Assembly (NCBI RefSeq): GCF_020360975.1
Contig: NW_025408671.1
Span: 992,001 to 1,056,000, forward strand
Length of the DNA: 64,000 nt
Source: Hirsutella rhossiliensis
Taxonomy: Eukaryota; Ascomycota; Sordariomycetes; Hypocreales; Ophiocordycipitaceae
Direction of reading: 5' to 3'
In this document: piece by piece, positions 11,001 to 22,424 of the stretch
How positions within the stretch are numbered: position 1 is the first letter of the stretch
Layout: the number at the start of each line of letters is the position of its first letter
Notes under the pieces: model-generated
Databases searched by the model: none
Seen by the model: only the letters and a program-made list of their open reading frames with translations
What the model was told of the DNA's origin: nothing
Program-made: the position numbers and the translations under genes

Positions 11001-12900
11001 GCCTTTATTAATAATATTATTGCTAATGCCTCGAAGTATAGGCTTTATATTAAGGATATACCTCCTATACTAACCTCCTTTAAAGCCGCGATAGCTTTAG
11101 AATACGCCCCTTAATAGATAATAAGGATAGGGCGTAAAATAAAGGACTAAATAAAGCTCGAAACGTAGACTAAGGTAGCTAGAAAGATAGTTAAAGAAGC
11201 TAGTTACTTTATAATCCCTTTGCGATAGGTATATATATATAAACTAGATTAGTAGGGCTATATTACTCGCTTTAAAGCCCGACTTATAGTCTATAAAGAC
11301 TAGTAGCCGGAAGATAACGAGGATATATACGCGGCTATACTATAAGTAAGAACCTTTAAAGTATTAATAGCCCTCTACTACCTTAAAGACCTTAAAATAG
11401 AATAGTACGATATAAAAACAGCGTTTCTATATAATAAGCTTTAGTATACTATCTATTACTAGATACTACTAGGCTACCTTAAGCTTAGGCTATGCTTAAA
11501 GCTTCTTAAGGGACTATATAGGCTTCGAATCGCTCTAAGGCTATAGTTTAAGGAGCTCTTAGGCTTCTTTAAGAAGCTAGGCGCTTAATAACTTATCGAA
11601 GATACCTACGTAATAACTTATAAAGGAGTTATTATCTTCTTCTTTATAGATAACATCGTAATAATATATCTAAAAGAAAAGAAGGCCGAATAAGAAGTAC
11701 TTTACGCTACTATTATAAAGGAATATACTATTAACTATATAAGGGAACTTTACTAGTTCCTAGGGATTAAAGTTATTAGGGATAGGGCCTAGAAGAAGCT
11801 TTAGCTCTCTTAAGCCTTATATCTCTCGAAGATAGCTAAGAAATTCTATATTAAGGACGATAATTAGATCCTTAGCGTGCCCTAGATCCTAATAGCGACT
11901 AAAGAGCTTAAGCTATATAAGAAGATAGCTATTAAGGACGAGGTTTATTAATATCTCTCTTTAATTAGCTTAATTCTTTACCTAGCAATTTATACTAGAC
12001 CTAACGGTATATTCCCGGTTAGAAAACTAGTATAATTTAGCTATAACCTAGGCCCTAAAGTATAGGAGAGAGGCTAGGAGATACTTAGTATACCTTTATT
12101 ATACGAGAGATCGCTATATCTACTTCTTAGTTAAAGAAGCTAAACGTAGGTTCCTCTACGCTTTTAATTTATCCTTTATAGATAACCTAAAGACTCGAAA
12201 ATCCTTATAGGGTTATATCTTCTTATTTCTAGGCGGACCTATTAACTAGAAGGCTACGAAATAAGCGATTATAACGACGTTGTCTATAGAGGCCGAATTA
12301 CTAGCCCTATTAAGCGCGGCGAAGGAGTAAATATAATTTTCCCGGCTAATTAAAAAGCTTAATATTAAGGTAAAAGGCACTAATAAGCTATAGTGCGATA
12401 ACCTATAGATTATTAGGCTGCTAACTAAACTAAGCGCGAAGCTTAAGACGAACCTTAAGTATATCGATATCTATCGTTACTAACTTCGATAGGAGGGTTA
12501 GAAAGAAAGACTCTAGATTATATAGATTAAGTCTATATAGAATCCCGCTAATAGAATAATAAAGGCCCTTCCCTAGTAAAAGCACGAAGCTTTTATTAAG
12601 TAGCGAGGGATATAAGGGAGACCGGTAGTATTAATTAAAGCCGATATACTAAAGGATAGTTTTAATAGTATTACTACCTAAAGAGAGATATAGATACTCT
12701 CTAAGTATTACCTAGGCCTAGGATAGACCTATTATTCTACTAGTATTAACTTATTAAAATGCTCCTAGTTATAATACTAAGGAAGATATTATAAAGAGTA
12801 TCTCCCTTAACGGTAATAGCCTTACTTACTAAACATTTAATAAGATTAGATAATTCGCCTATCTCTTTTACTTATTTACCTTACTTACCTAGTAAGACTA
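8005..12900 (+). pseudogene. C2 Gag-Pol polyprotein, RIPped
   Basis: A single plus-strand frame is traceable with many TAG/TAA stops. Reverse transcriptase is clear: DIKTAFL at 11409-11429 and FFIDNIV at about 11638-11658, where the second catalytic Asp has become Asn. It continues with FLGIKVIRDRA and LSxALYLSKIAKKFY, typical of copia. RNase H follows: SIEAELLALLSAAKE from 12283. Between about 10500 and 10900 lies a Ser/Pro-rich linker of the kind found between integrase and RT. Gag should occupy roughly 8.1-9.3 kb and integrase 9.7-10.5 kb; I place these by order, not by motif. The product would have been a cytoplasmic virus-like-particle polyprotein; this copy is dead. Confidence 0.8.
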
Positions 12901-12914
12901 AGGTAAAGGGGGTA
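12901..12914 (+). other. Polypurine tract of C2
   Basis: aggtaaagggggta lies directly before the 3' LTR, the expected plus-strand primer. Confidence 0.65.
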
Positions 12915-13203
12915 TATTAAAGGGAGCAAACTAACGGTCTAATCCTTATATATATAAACTCTAGTAAAAGAGGTAGGTTAGATATAAGAACTTAAGTTAG
13001 GTATTAATATAGTAGAGGAATATTGCCCTAATTAGGATATATAGGAATTAGCACTAATTTAGAGCTACTATAGGTCCTAGATTAGTATTTATTTATATAA
13101 ATACCCCCTTAATATCGTATAGATAGATAGAAAATATATATTATCGTTTTAACTTAATTATACTTACCCTTATCCTTCTACCCTCGCTCTTAGCTTACTA
13201 AGA
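12915..13203 (+). repeat. 3' LTR of C2 (289 bp)
   Basis: Same length and ends as 7702-7990; most differences seen are C/T or G/A. Followed at once by the cttac duplication (13204-13208). Confidence 0.9.
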
Positions 13204-13208
13204 CTTAC

Positions 13209-16200
13209 TTACCTTATTAGGGCTAATAGGCGTAGTAAAGAGGCGATTATTTAGTACGAGATAGCGCGTATAATAGAACTTATAAAGGTAAATATTGCCC
13301 CCGCTAATTAGCTAGAAAGCTCTATAGCCCCGCTAGGTAGTCGTTATAACGCCTCCTATATCTCCGCTTATAGTAGAAACGTAGCTAGGCTCGCGCAAGG
13401 TATTATTATTATTCGCCGGTAATATAACTGCCTAACGCTTACTAGTTCGTGCGAGGCTTTTATCCTACGAGAGCTTTTAAGCTTAGATAGGGCCGTGCCC
13501 TTAGGTTATTAGCCTAAGTATCGATACCGCTTTTAAAGTCGTCGTTATTATCGTCGTTATCGTATTATTTTCTAGGAAGCGATACTTTAGTAAGGGTCGG
13601 CTAGGCAAGGGGACTCTACTTATAAGGGGTTAGCTAGCTACGGTTATAATTATACCGCTAGTATAAGCCTTTAAATATATACCTTTAAATATATAGTAGC
13701 GGTTCTATCCTATAGCGGAATAATAGTAAACTTAAGTAAGTAGTTAGCGGATAATTAGTACTATAGTATAAATTACTAGCTATCGTATAAGAGAAGTTTA
13801 AGGGAGAAGGTCGGATATAGAAAACGTAGGGTATTGCTCTTAGACCTTCTGCCTATTATAGGTGCCTAGGTTCCCGTTACCTATAGCCGATTCTAGCTTT
13901 ATAATAGTATAGTAAGTCCTTATTTTAAGCGACTAATATTACCCTCGCTTCTAGCTGCTTAGTAGTACTAAGCTATAAGGGCTATAACCCCTTTATAATA
14001 AGGGAAATCGTCTTTACTATAGCTAGAAAGTAAGCTAGTATCGAGTAGTATTACTATCCCTACTAAGTAGTAGCGGAAGGGTCTAAGAGCGATACCCTAG
14101 GTTTCTTCGCTTAGCCTATTCCCTTATAACTCGTCTCTATAATATATAGTAAGGTAGTTATACTAGCCCTCCGCTAATAACTTAACTTTACTATTACTCT
14201 ACTATAGGGTTATAATAATTCTCTGCTTATAGACTAGCGTACTAGTATATTATAGAGATATATTTTAACTAAGATAGTATATAGTATAGCTAGTATATCT
14301 TCCTCCTACTAACCTATCTAAGATTAGCTATAGATAAGCCGATCCGCTTACTTAGCAATCGTACCTCGTTAAGATCTCTAGCTATATTCGCGGCTAGATC
14401 GTGCTATTATTAATCCGTGCTACGGTAGTCCCTAATATTACTATGATTAGTAGGCAATTCGAAAGCCTCCTCTTATAGAAAACTAAACGAGTGCCTCGAT
14501 AATCTATAACTTACCGGTCCTGCCCTCGCCGCCGACGAACTAGTAAAGCTAGCTAATATCGCCTCCTTTATTTTATTATATTAAATCGAGCTAGCAGTAT
14601 ATAATTAAGAAAGCGATTTACTACGTCTTATTTAGTATTAGCCGTATTACTAACTCTCTACTTACCGTAGAGAAAGTTAGGCTAATTTAGACCTATATTC
14701 CCTTCTTTACGTTATATATAGTCTCGTCGAAGTTAGCTATTACTATTTCGATAACGTCCTCCTCGAAGCTAGCTATAATACTCTATAACGTAGCGCGGCG
14801 GTTACTTTCTTAGACTATAGTTATACTTTATATGCCTAGGATAATCCTCTCCCGCCCCTTTAAGGCACTCGTCTACTATAACTTAATAGCCCCGACCTAA
14901 TCCTATAGTAGTAGTAGGGCCCTAGAAAATACCCGCCCCTATATACTTATCCGTCTCGCCCCTCGTTTAGGTACTATAGCGGCCCTTAGCTTAGCTATCG
15001 AGTATAGCGCTAATTATTAGAATTAGTAGAGGTAATATATTATCTTAATAAGCTCTAGTAACTTAGCCGTTACCTAGTTTAGGTCTACTACGCCTTAGAC
15101 GACGTTAATTAGCCGCGTTACGTTTCCGATACTATTAAACTAATACGTCGCTATAGATTTAGCGCTCGCCTCTACCGCCCCGCCCTCTTCTACGTATCCG
15201 ACTATTAGATAGCTATCTCTAGATAAGGATACTTATTGCTTAGCGTTGTATTTTACGTTTTTAGCTAATCGTCGAAGTAGCTATATATTATCGATAAGAC
15301 GTAATATTCTCGGAGCTAGCGCCTATCGCGCCCGCGCCTAGATACTATTAATATTACCTACTCTTTATATAGGAAGGACTCCTATAGTATAAATAGCGTA
15401 AGGTGCTTATACGGCTGCCCTTTTAAAGGAGGAAAAAAATTAGTATCTCCTATATCTTCTAGCGAAATAGTTTCCCTAAAAACCTCCGATAATATAAATC
15501 CTCGTTATCTTTAATAAAGTCCTTACTTAGGTAGCCGTTAAGGCAAACGGTAGCCTACTTTCCCGGCTGCCTAAGTACCTACTTAGCGTCTTTTTAGCTC
15601 CCCGCTTATTATTAAAAGGCACCTCCCTATAAGCTATATAGCTCCCGTCGTTGCTATTACGTTTAAGTCCGACGGGCGGTATATAGTTATATAGGCATAG
15701 GCCTCGTAAGAGCTCTCTATAGTGCTAATACGCCTCGACGTAAGAGATCCTAAAGCCTACTTCTTCGACGACGACTAACTTATCTAGGGGATTATCTATA
15801 ACCCTTATACTACTTACTTATCGTAGATACTATAATCGTTAAAAGACGTGCTAGTATAGTAAGGATATATTTAATACGCTTAAACGCTGCTATTAGTAAA
15901 TTTAGCTAGAGATCCTAGAAAATAAGCGACGACTTCGGCCTATAATAGCGGACGCTCTATAAATATACGATTCGCTACCCTTATTAAGAACTATATAGTC
16001 TAGTCCGTGCTCTATAGGGTATATATTATATATTACTAACTTATCTACTATTTAGCTAATATAACTACTAGATTAATCGTACTTTCTAAGTCTCGGCCTT
16101 ACTATATCTTAGTGCCTCGCGGTAGTAGTTTATAGAGCCTATAGTTATTTATAAGGTCGATAATCGGCTATACTTCGCCTTATCTTCTAGCCGTTACCTT

Positions 16201-16932
16201 ATCGCCTCTTAGAGTAGATCGTAGCGATTAAAGTCCCCCGCGACTATATTTACTCGCTATCTAGTTCTACTATAAAAGCCCGCCGCTAATCTATATAGCT
16301 CTCTTACTACTCTTAATAGCGCCTCCTCGCTCTTCCTATCTATATATACGATACTATTATTAGATCTAGGTCCGGTAGCTAAAGGATTACTACTATTAAA
16401 TCGGCTAACTATATTACCGCTTACTCCGCTTAGAGGTTACCTTATACCTAGAATATACTTTAGATCGGCTAGCCGGTCTTATATATCGTTAGTAACTTAT
16501 TATTCTTACCTAGCTACTATAGTTTATTTAGCTCGTAATTACCTTATTATTTATCCTCCTTACGTAAGGAATCCTATGCGTAAACGGGCTTAAAGACTAT
16601 TTTAGCGGCACTATAAATAGTAGTATAAGCGACGGTATAAGCGACTCTACCCTTAGTAATAGCGTCTTATACTTAATTTCGGACTAAAAGGGGATAAATA
16701 TTATTAGTAAAGATATTAATAGCGGTATAGTAGTAGAGATCTTAATATTAGACCTTAATTACCGCGGCTTTAAGGTTATATATTATTTTTACTAGGTCTA
16801 ATTAAAAAGCAAAATTATTTATTCTCCGATATATTTAGTACTAAAGCTTAGTTAATATATACGCTATCTCCCCCTTACGATTTTTATATGTCTATATAAT
16901 ATTATAATATTATATTAGCGTAATATTAAAGG
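13209..16932 (-). mobile_element. RIPped non-LTR (LINE, Tad1/I-like) relic
   Basis: The minus strand carries an apurinic-type endonuclease of LINE ORF2 at about 16650-15950. Its core reads NIVAGDFNRYDLL (GDFN box at 16227-16238), followed by a decayed helix with KLLPRGT-like spacing and ESTINLV at about 16067-16086, matching the GDFNRHD...STIDL pattern of fungal Tad1-like elements. Reverse transcriptase should follow leftwards to about 13.3 kb; several open frames exist there but I did not find a YADD box, so that part is unassigned. The 5' part (ORF1) would lie to the right, where G1 has inserted, and may continue after 34027. Ends are not defined. Confidence 0.6.
15950..16650 (-). pseudogene. 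LINE endonuclease domain, RIPped
   Basis: The endonuclease nicks target DNA for target-primed reverse transcription. Visible are RELYRLAAGFYSRTR before the GDFNRYDLL box (Asp and Asn are catalytic in this family) and the ESTINLV segment after it, which should be STID: a RIP-type Asp to Asn change. Stops correspond to former Trp and Gln codons. The N-terminal part before about 16450 is hard to follow. Confidence 0.6.
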
Positions 16933-16937
16933 TAAAG
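16933..16937. repeat. Target-site duplication of G1 (left)
   Basis: taaag here and at 34022-34026, exact, across 17 kb of nested insertion. Confidence 0.85.
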
Positions 16938-17392
16938 TATAACGACCGGTATTATTCCTAAGGGATAAACCTATTAAGGGGTTTATATTAATAGATATAA
17001 TAGGGCGTGGTCTAAGTAATAATAAGTATATTACGTTAGTAATAAGTCGGAGGTCGTAGACTATAGACTATAACTAGGTAATTAAAATTAGAGATAGAAT
17101 CGTAATAAAGATCTATAATATATTAAAAGCTAGAGAGCTATCTATTTAAAGGAGTAAAAGTAGGTAGCTATATATACCTATAGAGACTATCCTTAGATTA
17201 TAGGCCTAGCTATAATCCCTAATATTGGATCGTATAAGGCGTAGTAATCTTATTAATCTTAGATTACTTAGATCTTTACGATCCCTTTAATCCTATATCT
17301 ATTAGATAGTTATACTAACTATTTATCCGTTAGGCCGTATTACGTGCTTAACGCGGTCGACCGTTAGCGGCCTAGTAGCTATAGTCGTAATA
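16938..17392 (-). repeat. 3' LTR of G1 (455 bp)
   Basis: tataacgacc...gtcgtaata, same length and ends as 33567-34021. The U3 half contains a hairpin at 17196-17217 corresponding to that of LTR A. Just inside it (17393-17413) the minus strand has a purine tract, aaaaggaggggagata, the plus-strand primer. Confidence 0.9.
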
Positions 17393-17413
17393 TAATATCT
17401 CCCCTCCTTTTAG

Positions 17414-18240
17414 TCTTATCTATAAGACCTACTATAGCTACCTTAGCCGCTATATATAAATATACCCTTATCGCGTTATATATAAGTATATCGTTCTTTA
17501 TTTCTTTATCTTTTTAGGATATACTACTAATATTATATCTAGTTATATACTAAAATTCGTTCCTAAAAAGCCTCTAAGCGCGCTACTCTTACTTAATATA
17601 TCGACTTAAGTAGAGATCCTACTAATATACTATATACTTAATACTTTAAAGTAAAGAAGACGAATTATTAGATAGCTAAAAATTCTTCGCGCTATAATAA
17701 TTATATTACTAGTAGTCGTCCCTATTATAATAGTATTTTAGTAGCCTCTTCTTATAAGTATCTTTTAATTCTTTCTATACGTAGTAGCTAATATATTTCT
17801 TTTAGTAACTAAATTATTAGCGGAGTAGCATAGGCTATACTTTAAAGAGGAGGAAGCTAGGGAAGCCTTATTAAAGCTTTAGGCATAGCTTATAAACATT
17901 TAGTCGTAAATATCTATCGCCGTTAATCGTTTAGCTTATATTTAGAAGATTTAGAATCGTATAAAGGAAAAGAGTTCTAAGTTATTTTATTATAGTATCT
18001 AAGAAGTAGATACTAAGGATAGCGTTTTACCTACGCTTAATATATATAAGTATTAGGTAGTAAATAACTTATAATCGTTAGGCGTTCCTAATAAGGCGAA
18101 TTAGTCTTTATTTAGTATTAGCGAGGAGTTTATAGATCTTAGTCCTTTAATCCCTCCTAAACCTTATAGTAAAATTATCGAAGTAAAGAGCTATAATAAG
18201 TTAAGTACTTAAGTAGTTCCTAGGTATTCTCTTTTAGTCT
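17414..18240 (-). other. 3' non-coding/variable region of G1
   Basis: Between the purine tract and the integrase. The first 150 bp match G2 (45800-45950), then about 600 bp (17570-18180) do not align to the equivalent part of G2 (45955-46535), after which similarity resumes. I recognise no chromodomain. Confidence 0.45.
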
Positions 18241-21200
18241 ATATCCTTTCTATTTAATAAGGTATTCTTATTACTAACCTTATTTTCTTATATTTAGTAT
18301 TTATTTAACTTTATATTCTTAATTATTATTAACTTCGATTTTATCCTATAGTTTAGCGTCTTATAGTACTAGTTCTAATAACGAGATATAAAATATCGGG
18401 TATATTTATATTATTATTAGTAGCGAAAGTTTATAGTTAACTTTTAAAATAGTTTTCTTAACCTTAAACGGTCTAAGTTTCTTAAAATCTAATTTATTAC
18501 TTAGTCGTTTTATTTTAATATTTCGTCGTATAAGGTAGACTATATCTCCCTCTTAAAAGATTAGTCCCTATAATCTTTTCCGATTATAGTAAGTAGATAT
18601 TAGTTCCTTAATAAATTAAAGTTCTTATTATATTTCTTTATATAATTTTTATAGCTAATCTACTTATAGTATCGCTCGTTTTACTTATAGTCCTTATTAA
18701 GTAACCTTAAATACTTCTAGGTTATATCTATAATTAGCGTATATTAGTAAGAGCTTAGTTATTTCTATAACTAAGCTATTATAAGCTAGTTATACTATTA
18801 GTAGCTATTTAACTTAATCGTTTTATTTATAGCTAATATAGTATTATAAATATTATTTAAGCGTTTAGTTAAGTAGTTTTATTTATCTATCTATTTATAG
18901 GTAATAAGCTATACTAAGCTTATATTTCGTCCCTAATTATACTATAAGAGCTTATTAAAACTTAGCTATAAACGTACTTCCTTTATTAGAGATAATCTTA
19001 TTTAGTAGTTTATAATTACTAATAATTATTCGTAGGAATATATATACTAGCTCTTTTATATTACTTACTTCTTTATATAGTAAAAAGTATTTATACTTTA
19101 TTAATCTATTAGTAATAATAAATATACTATTATACTTAACGTTAGTTATAGGTTCTTTTAACGGTAGTAGCTTTATAATATAGTTAAAAGCTATTAAATC
19201 CTATAGTTTCTTTAGTACTAGTAGCGGTTATAATTCTTTATATAGTTTATATTATTTAGCTTTACTTTATATATAAAGTTTATATTTTTTAAAAACTTAT
19301 TATATTACTTCCTTAAGCTATAGGAAGTTATATTATTATTTAATCCGTTTTATTATTCTTTAAATTCCTTAGTATCTATATATTAAATATTTATATATAT
19401 CTTATATAACTTTATCTTATAATACTAATAGTATCTAGATTTTATTTTTATATAATAGAATTTCCGAATATTCTATATTATATCCCTTTAGTACTTTATA
19501 TTCTTTTATCTATTTTAGGATCTTTTAGTATATTAAGTCGTTAGGTTATACTTTAAATATTATATTTAGCTATTATTACTAGTAGTTTCCGTTTTCGTTA
19601 ATTTCTAGGAGCTATTCTTTCGCTATAAGTGCCCCTATATTATAGTCGCTTTATTAACTAAGGGCATTAGCTCGACCGTTTTCTATTCCTTTTCTATAGA
19701 TTATTTTATAGTCGAATTCTAATAAGTATTCGGCCTATTAGATCTATTATCCGTTTAACTATTATATTATTATAAAGTATAAGATATTCTTATAATCTAT
19801 ATAGACCTTAACTTTATACTTACTTCTAAGAAGGTAGTATTAAAATTCCTTAAAAGCATAAATAATTATAAGGAATTCTTTATTATAGATAAAGTAATTA
19901 AGTTCTACGCTATATAGCCTTTTCGAGTAAAGTATAATTAGTTATAGTCTTCCTTCCTTATCCTTTTATCCGATTTATACTCTTAGAGTAAAGTCTAATA
20001 TATTAGTTTCGAGTTCGATTTATTATTCTAGATTAAAGGTAGTTAAAACTAGTTCTTATATAATTATAGTCTTAATATATTTTAAAGCTTCGTTTGCTTT
20101 ATCGTCCTATATAAATTCTTTTTCCTTTTTTATTAAGTTATATAATAGTACTATAATCTTTATAAAATCTTTAATAAATTATTAGTAGTAATTTATAAAT
20201 CCTAGGAAACTTTATACGTCCTTAACGTTCTTTAGCGTTAGCTATTTATTAACTAAGTTAATCTTATCTTATTATATTTATATCTCTATTAGTAAGATTA
20301 TATATTTAAGGAAGTTTACTTCCTATATATAGAACTTACTTTTCTTTAGTTTAACTAGTAACTTTATATTTTAAAGTACGCTAAGTACCTTATAGATATA
20401 TTCCTTATATTCTTTTAAGGTATCTAAGAAGATTAGGATATTATCTATATATACTACTATAAAGATATCTAAGTATTTATATAAGATATTATTAATTATT
20501 TATTAGAAGGTAGCTAGTATATTTATAAGTCTAAATAGTATTACTAGATATTCGAATAATCTAAACTTCGTTTTAAAGGCTATTATATATTTATATCCCT
20601 TTTTTATATATATTAAGTTATAGGCGCCTTTACGGTTAAGGGCTATAAACTATTTTTTACTATATAGTCGATCTTATAGTTTTAATATAAGCGGTAATAG
20701 TATTCGGTCCTTTATTATAATATCGTTTAAGCGTTTATAGTTAATAACTAGTTATAGCTTACTATTTTTCTTTAAAATAAATATAACTAGATAGCCTACT
20801 TTAGATATTAACGTTTATATATATCCCTTTTATAGATTCTCGTTAAGGTAGTCGCGTAGCGTTTATAGTTACTTTTTATTTAAGTTATAGATTTTATAGA
20901 ACGTCGGCGTTATTTTATCCTTAAGATAAATTTCGTAGTCCTATTAGCTATATTTAAGTAATCCTATCTTAAGTTCTTCCTTAAAGAGTTTATTATATTT
21001 TTAGTATTTTTAAGGGATATTCCTTATTTTATTTTATAGGCTTTATTCTTTCTTTTAAGAGCTAGTTTCTCTTAACTTAAGCTCTTTATTAATTTATTTA
21101 AGGTCTTTCCTTAAAGTAGTAATAACTCTTTAAATCTTTATATTATATCCTTTATTCTATTTATAACGGATACTAAGTTATATAGCTATATTAGTTAGTA

Positions 21201-21690
21201 TATAGGTCTTATTACTTAATTTTATTATATCCGCTAGTTTAGTTACTATTTTTATTTATATCGCTAAAGCCCGTAATAATTTACTTAAATAGTTATCCCT
21301 ATTATCCTATTTAGTAGCTAAATTATCGTAAAATTTTACCTTCTTTTAAGTTTACTAGTCTTAGAAACTTATATCTTTATTTTAATATAGCTAGCTAGTT
21401 TTCTAGTTAATTAGTAGGTTGCTCTCTTATAGCTATAGAAGTCTTAATATAAGGTTATATTCTTTAATATCTATAATATTAAAGTTAACTTATTCGTTAT
21501 AGCCCTAGATATTAATATTAAGGTAATTAATCTCTATATTAATAATTCTATTATTATAGTTAAAGGCCTCTCCTTTAATATTTATAAGTTTATATAGATC
21601 TTTCTTATATCTTTATATAAGTTAGTAACGATTAATAACTTTAAGTAAAACGTAATTACCTATCGCGCTATAGTCTAAAAGTATATATAC
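18241..21690 (-). pseudogene. G1 Pol, reverse transcriptase to integrase, RIPped
   Basis: Ty3/gypsy Pol on the minus strand. Reverse transcriptase: VVYIDNILI at 20431-20457, in place of YIDDIL; the second Asp is lost by a TGAC to TAAC change. Integrase: ISNKGSTF at 18979-18993 and onward, in place of SDRGSTF, again Asp to Asn, followed by LGTKYKLSIAYYL, the usual LGTKHKLSTAYHPQTDGQ segment with RIP changes. RNase H should lie near 19.4-20.0 kb. A segment at about 19280-19640 differs strongly from G2, so the two are not simple copies. The 5' part of Pol was displaced to 30920 onward by C1. Non-functional. Confidence 0.85.
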
Positions 21691-21695
21691 GTAAT
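21691..21695. repeat. Target-site duplication of C1 (left)
   Basis: gtaat here and at 30915-30919. The empty site survives in sister element G2 near 50038-50062, where the flanking sequences run together without the insertion. Confidence 0.9.
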
Positions 21696-22162
21696 TCTCG
21701 CGAAGAGAGATGCGAGAAGTGCATGAAAATGCACGAAGGTGAAATTGGAAGTAAGGGGTCGGACAGGCAGGGCAGAGGGATTTGATTCTTACGGGGGCAG
21801 CAATAAAGGTAGGGGAGTGATTGTTATATTGCCTTCATTGTCCTTCTTTCCTCTATCTAACGCCCCTCTTTATACCCTTCTAGCATCTTAATTGACAAAG
21901 AAGATCCTGCTTAAAGAAGCCACTAATGTCCCTTCAACTACCGAGCTTTTGCCGGTTTTTCCCTCCTTTCCAGCCGTTGCCGCACATCCGTCTTATCTCT
22001 CGCCACCTCTATAGGAAGCCATCGCCACTCCTGCTTCCCTCATACCCCCCCTCCTCTCTACACCTCCTTTCAGCTCCTTCCTTAAAACCTGTTTTCAGCT
22101 TCCTAGGTCCTCGTGCCAAGGATATCTCCGAGAACTGCGAAATCAGGCCACGCTTCATGACA
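21696..22162 (-). repeat. 3' LTR of C1 (467 bp)
   Basis: In element sense it starts TGTCATGAAG and ends CTTCGCGAGA, so the ends are TG...GA. Base differences from the other LTR are nearly all CpA/TpG to TpA, in both directions, plus one-base length changes in homopolymer runs. Short open frames inside it are not credible genes. Confidence 0.92.
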
Positions 22163-22200
22163 CACCCCTTAGCTATGGCCTGCCCCAAGGGCATAGCTAA
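22163..22200 (-). other. Purine tract and hairpin next to the 3' LTR of C1
   Basis: In element sense AAGGGGTG abuts the LTR, a short polypurine tract. It lies at the base of a hairpin with perfect 9-bp arms (22169-22177 and 22192-22200, ttagctatg/catagctaa) and a 14-base loop. Confidence 0.6.
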
Positions 22201-22424
22201 TACGGCTTCGGGCTGGTGAGCGTATAGAGGTTCTTAGCTCTGCACTTCTCCCTTACTGAGGAAAGCAGGGGCCCTTTCGGGTCCCTGGGCTCTTTTAGAC
22301 CTACTTAAGGAAAAGGGGCCTAAAGAGGGGAAAGTCCTATAAGAAAGGGGGAAAAACCCAATCAAAATAGGGGGCCCTCTAAAGGGAAAAACCTCTTCCT
22401 TTTCTTCGGCTATAGACGTCACCT

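Larger units (their letters stand above)
7702..13203 (+). mobile_element. Complete copia (Ty1) retrotransposon C2, RIP-inactivated
   Basis: A 5502-bp element with two 289-bp LTRs, an exact 5-bp duplication (cttac), a primer-binding site right after the 5' LTR and a purine tract right before the 3' LTR. Internal order is Gag, protease, integrase, a Ser/Pro-rich linker, reverse transcriptase and RNase H, the copia order. RIP has put stops throughout; the element cannot encode a working polyprotein. In LTR termini and PBS type it resembles C1, but the sequences are unrelated at the DNA level. Confidence 0.9.

Noticed and set aside
13209..15900. LINE reverse transcriptase
   Set aside because: Expected by position but no YADD-type box found, so not listed as a separate gene.
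21926..22219. Open frames of 60-97 codons within both C1 LTRs and just inside them
   Set aside because: They lie in LTR or U3/R DNA, overlap frames on the other strand and match nothing; treated as chance frames.
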